Assembly (NCBI GenBank): GCA_030038645.1
Contig: JASHSR010000099.1
Coordinates: 1-5,881 of the forward strand
Source: Gammaproteobacteria bacterium
Lineage (GTDB): Bacteria > Pseudomonadota > Gammaproteobacteria > Steroidobacterales > Steroidobacteraceae
Reading direction: 5' to 3'
DNA length: 5,881 nucleotides
Shown here piece by piece: positions 5,439-5,881 of this stretch. The notes below the pieces were generated by a model, which did no database searches, had not been told where the DNA came from, and was given only the letters and a program-made list of their open reading frames with translations. Within the stretch, counting starts at the first letter, position 1, and the number at the start of each line of letters is the position of its first letter. The translations under genes and the position numbers were made by a program.

Positions 5439-5881
5439 TGGAGTGGGCCGCCGTGCAGCGCGAGCTGTGCATCGATGAGGTCGAGCAGGTGCCTCACCTC
5501 GCCCGGATTGGCCGCGGCAAGGTTGTGGAGCTCATTGGGGTCGCCGGACAGGTCATAGAGCTCATCGTGCACGGGCGGCATCATCGGATAGCGGAGCTTT
5601 CCCATGTAGTGAATCAGCTTCCAGCGGCCCTCGATCACGGCGATGGAGCCCGTCGTCAAGCGGGAGCGCCGCGGACTCTCCTCGAAGCTCATCGCGAAGA
5701 CCGGCCTCGCGTCCTCTCCGGTCACGCCGCGCTCCGACACGGCGACGCTGACGCTATTATCACGCAGCGGTCTCTGCGCGACACTCAGGAATTCCCCGAC
5801 GCGATGATGGCGACTCGCGATCGCGAGCGGCCAGGCGATCGCCACGCAAAGGAACAGGCCCGCCGCGACGGCGAGCGCGAA
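5435..5881 (-). CDS. C-terminal cap of a sulfatase-like protein fused to a transmembrane helix; catalytic core missing; 5' end outside window
   Basis: The visible 148 residues enter from the right edge in an open frame. They begin with a hydrophobic helix (visible residues 1-22, FALAVAAGLFLCVAIAWPLA and on) and then SRHHRVGEFLSVAQ, which matches VDHYAGEFLSQAQ of the 707-residue paralogue (about 485-497). The metal site TADHG of the paralogue is VSERG here. About 75 following residues are absent, and the text resumes at RPVFAMSFEES, matching paralogue residues 596 on. The cap is then well kept (WKLIHYMG, MPPVHDELYDLSGDPNELHNLA) to LALHGGPLH. If the helix equals the paralogue's last helix, about 285 further residues including the nucleophile are lost. 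The protein cannot be a working enzyme of this fold. It is either a decaying pseudogene that stayed in frame or a membrane protein reusing the cap. Its stop overlaps the sulfotransferase TTG start. Confidence 0.75.
   Translation of the reverse strand, partial: FALAVAAGLFLCVAIAWPLAIASRHHRVGEFLSVAQRPLRDNSVSVAVSERGVTGEDARPVFAMSFEESPRRSRLTTGSIAVIEGRWKLIHYMGKLRYPMMPPVHDELYDLSGDPNELHNLAAANPGEVRHLLDLIDAQLALHGGPLH

Overview
This is a GC-rich bacterial window with all supported genes on the minus strand, so transcription runs from the right edge to the left edge. Very high GC, strong G/C preference at third codon positions, GTG and TTG starts and 4-bp gene overlaps suit a high-GC proteobacterial-type or other GC-rich environmental genome. 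Nothing in the window fixes the taxon.

Layout in transcription order. (1) 5881-5435: the 3' part of a gene whose product is a transmembrane helix joined almost directly to the C-terminal cap of a sulfatase-like protein; the catalytic core is absent. (2) 5438-4362: a PAPS-type sulfotransferase, overlapping gene 1 by 4 bp. (3) A 113-bp gap holding two 31-bp near-identical direct repeats. (4) 4248-2125: a complete 707-residue membrane-anchored sulfatase-like protein with five predicted helices and an alkaline-phosphatase-superfamily domain. (5) A 258-bp gap containing a degenerate tandem repeat with an exact 13-bp period, a short GC hairpin, and a leader inverted repeat. (6) 1866-1582: a 94-residue small membrane protein with a YIDP motif. 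(7) 1585 to the left edge: a paralogue of gene 4, overlapping gene 6 by 4 bp and cut off at its C-terminal region. Gene 7 starts at GTG and is open across 528 codons.

Both long sulfatase-like proteins keep the metal-binding Asp and Asp-His of the superfamily. Neither has the C/S-x-P-S-R signature that is converted to formylglycine in true sulfatases. A threonine sits at that position, as in Thr-nucleophile members such as LtaS and EptA. They are therefore better read as possible membrane phospho-group transferases or phosphodiesterases than as proven sulfatases. With the sulfotransferase and the small membrane protein they look like a cassette for modifying a lipid or surface glycan. That role is inference.

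The array appears to have grown by duplication. It holds three related sulfatase-like genes, one eroded to a cap, and two of them share a perfectly identical 71-bp tract over the active-site region that suggests gene conversion.
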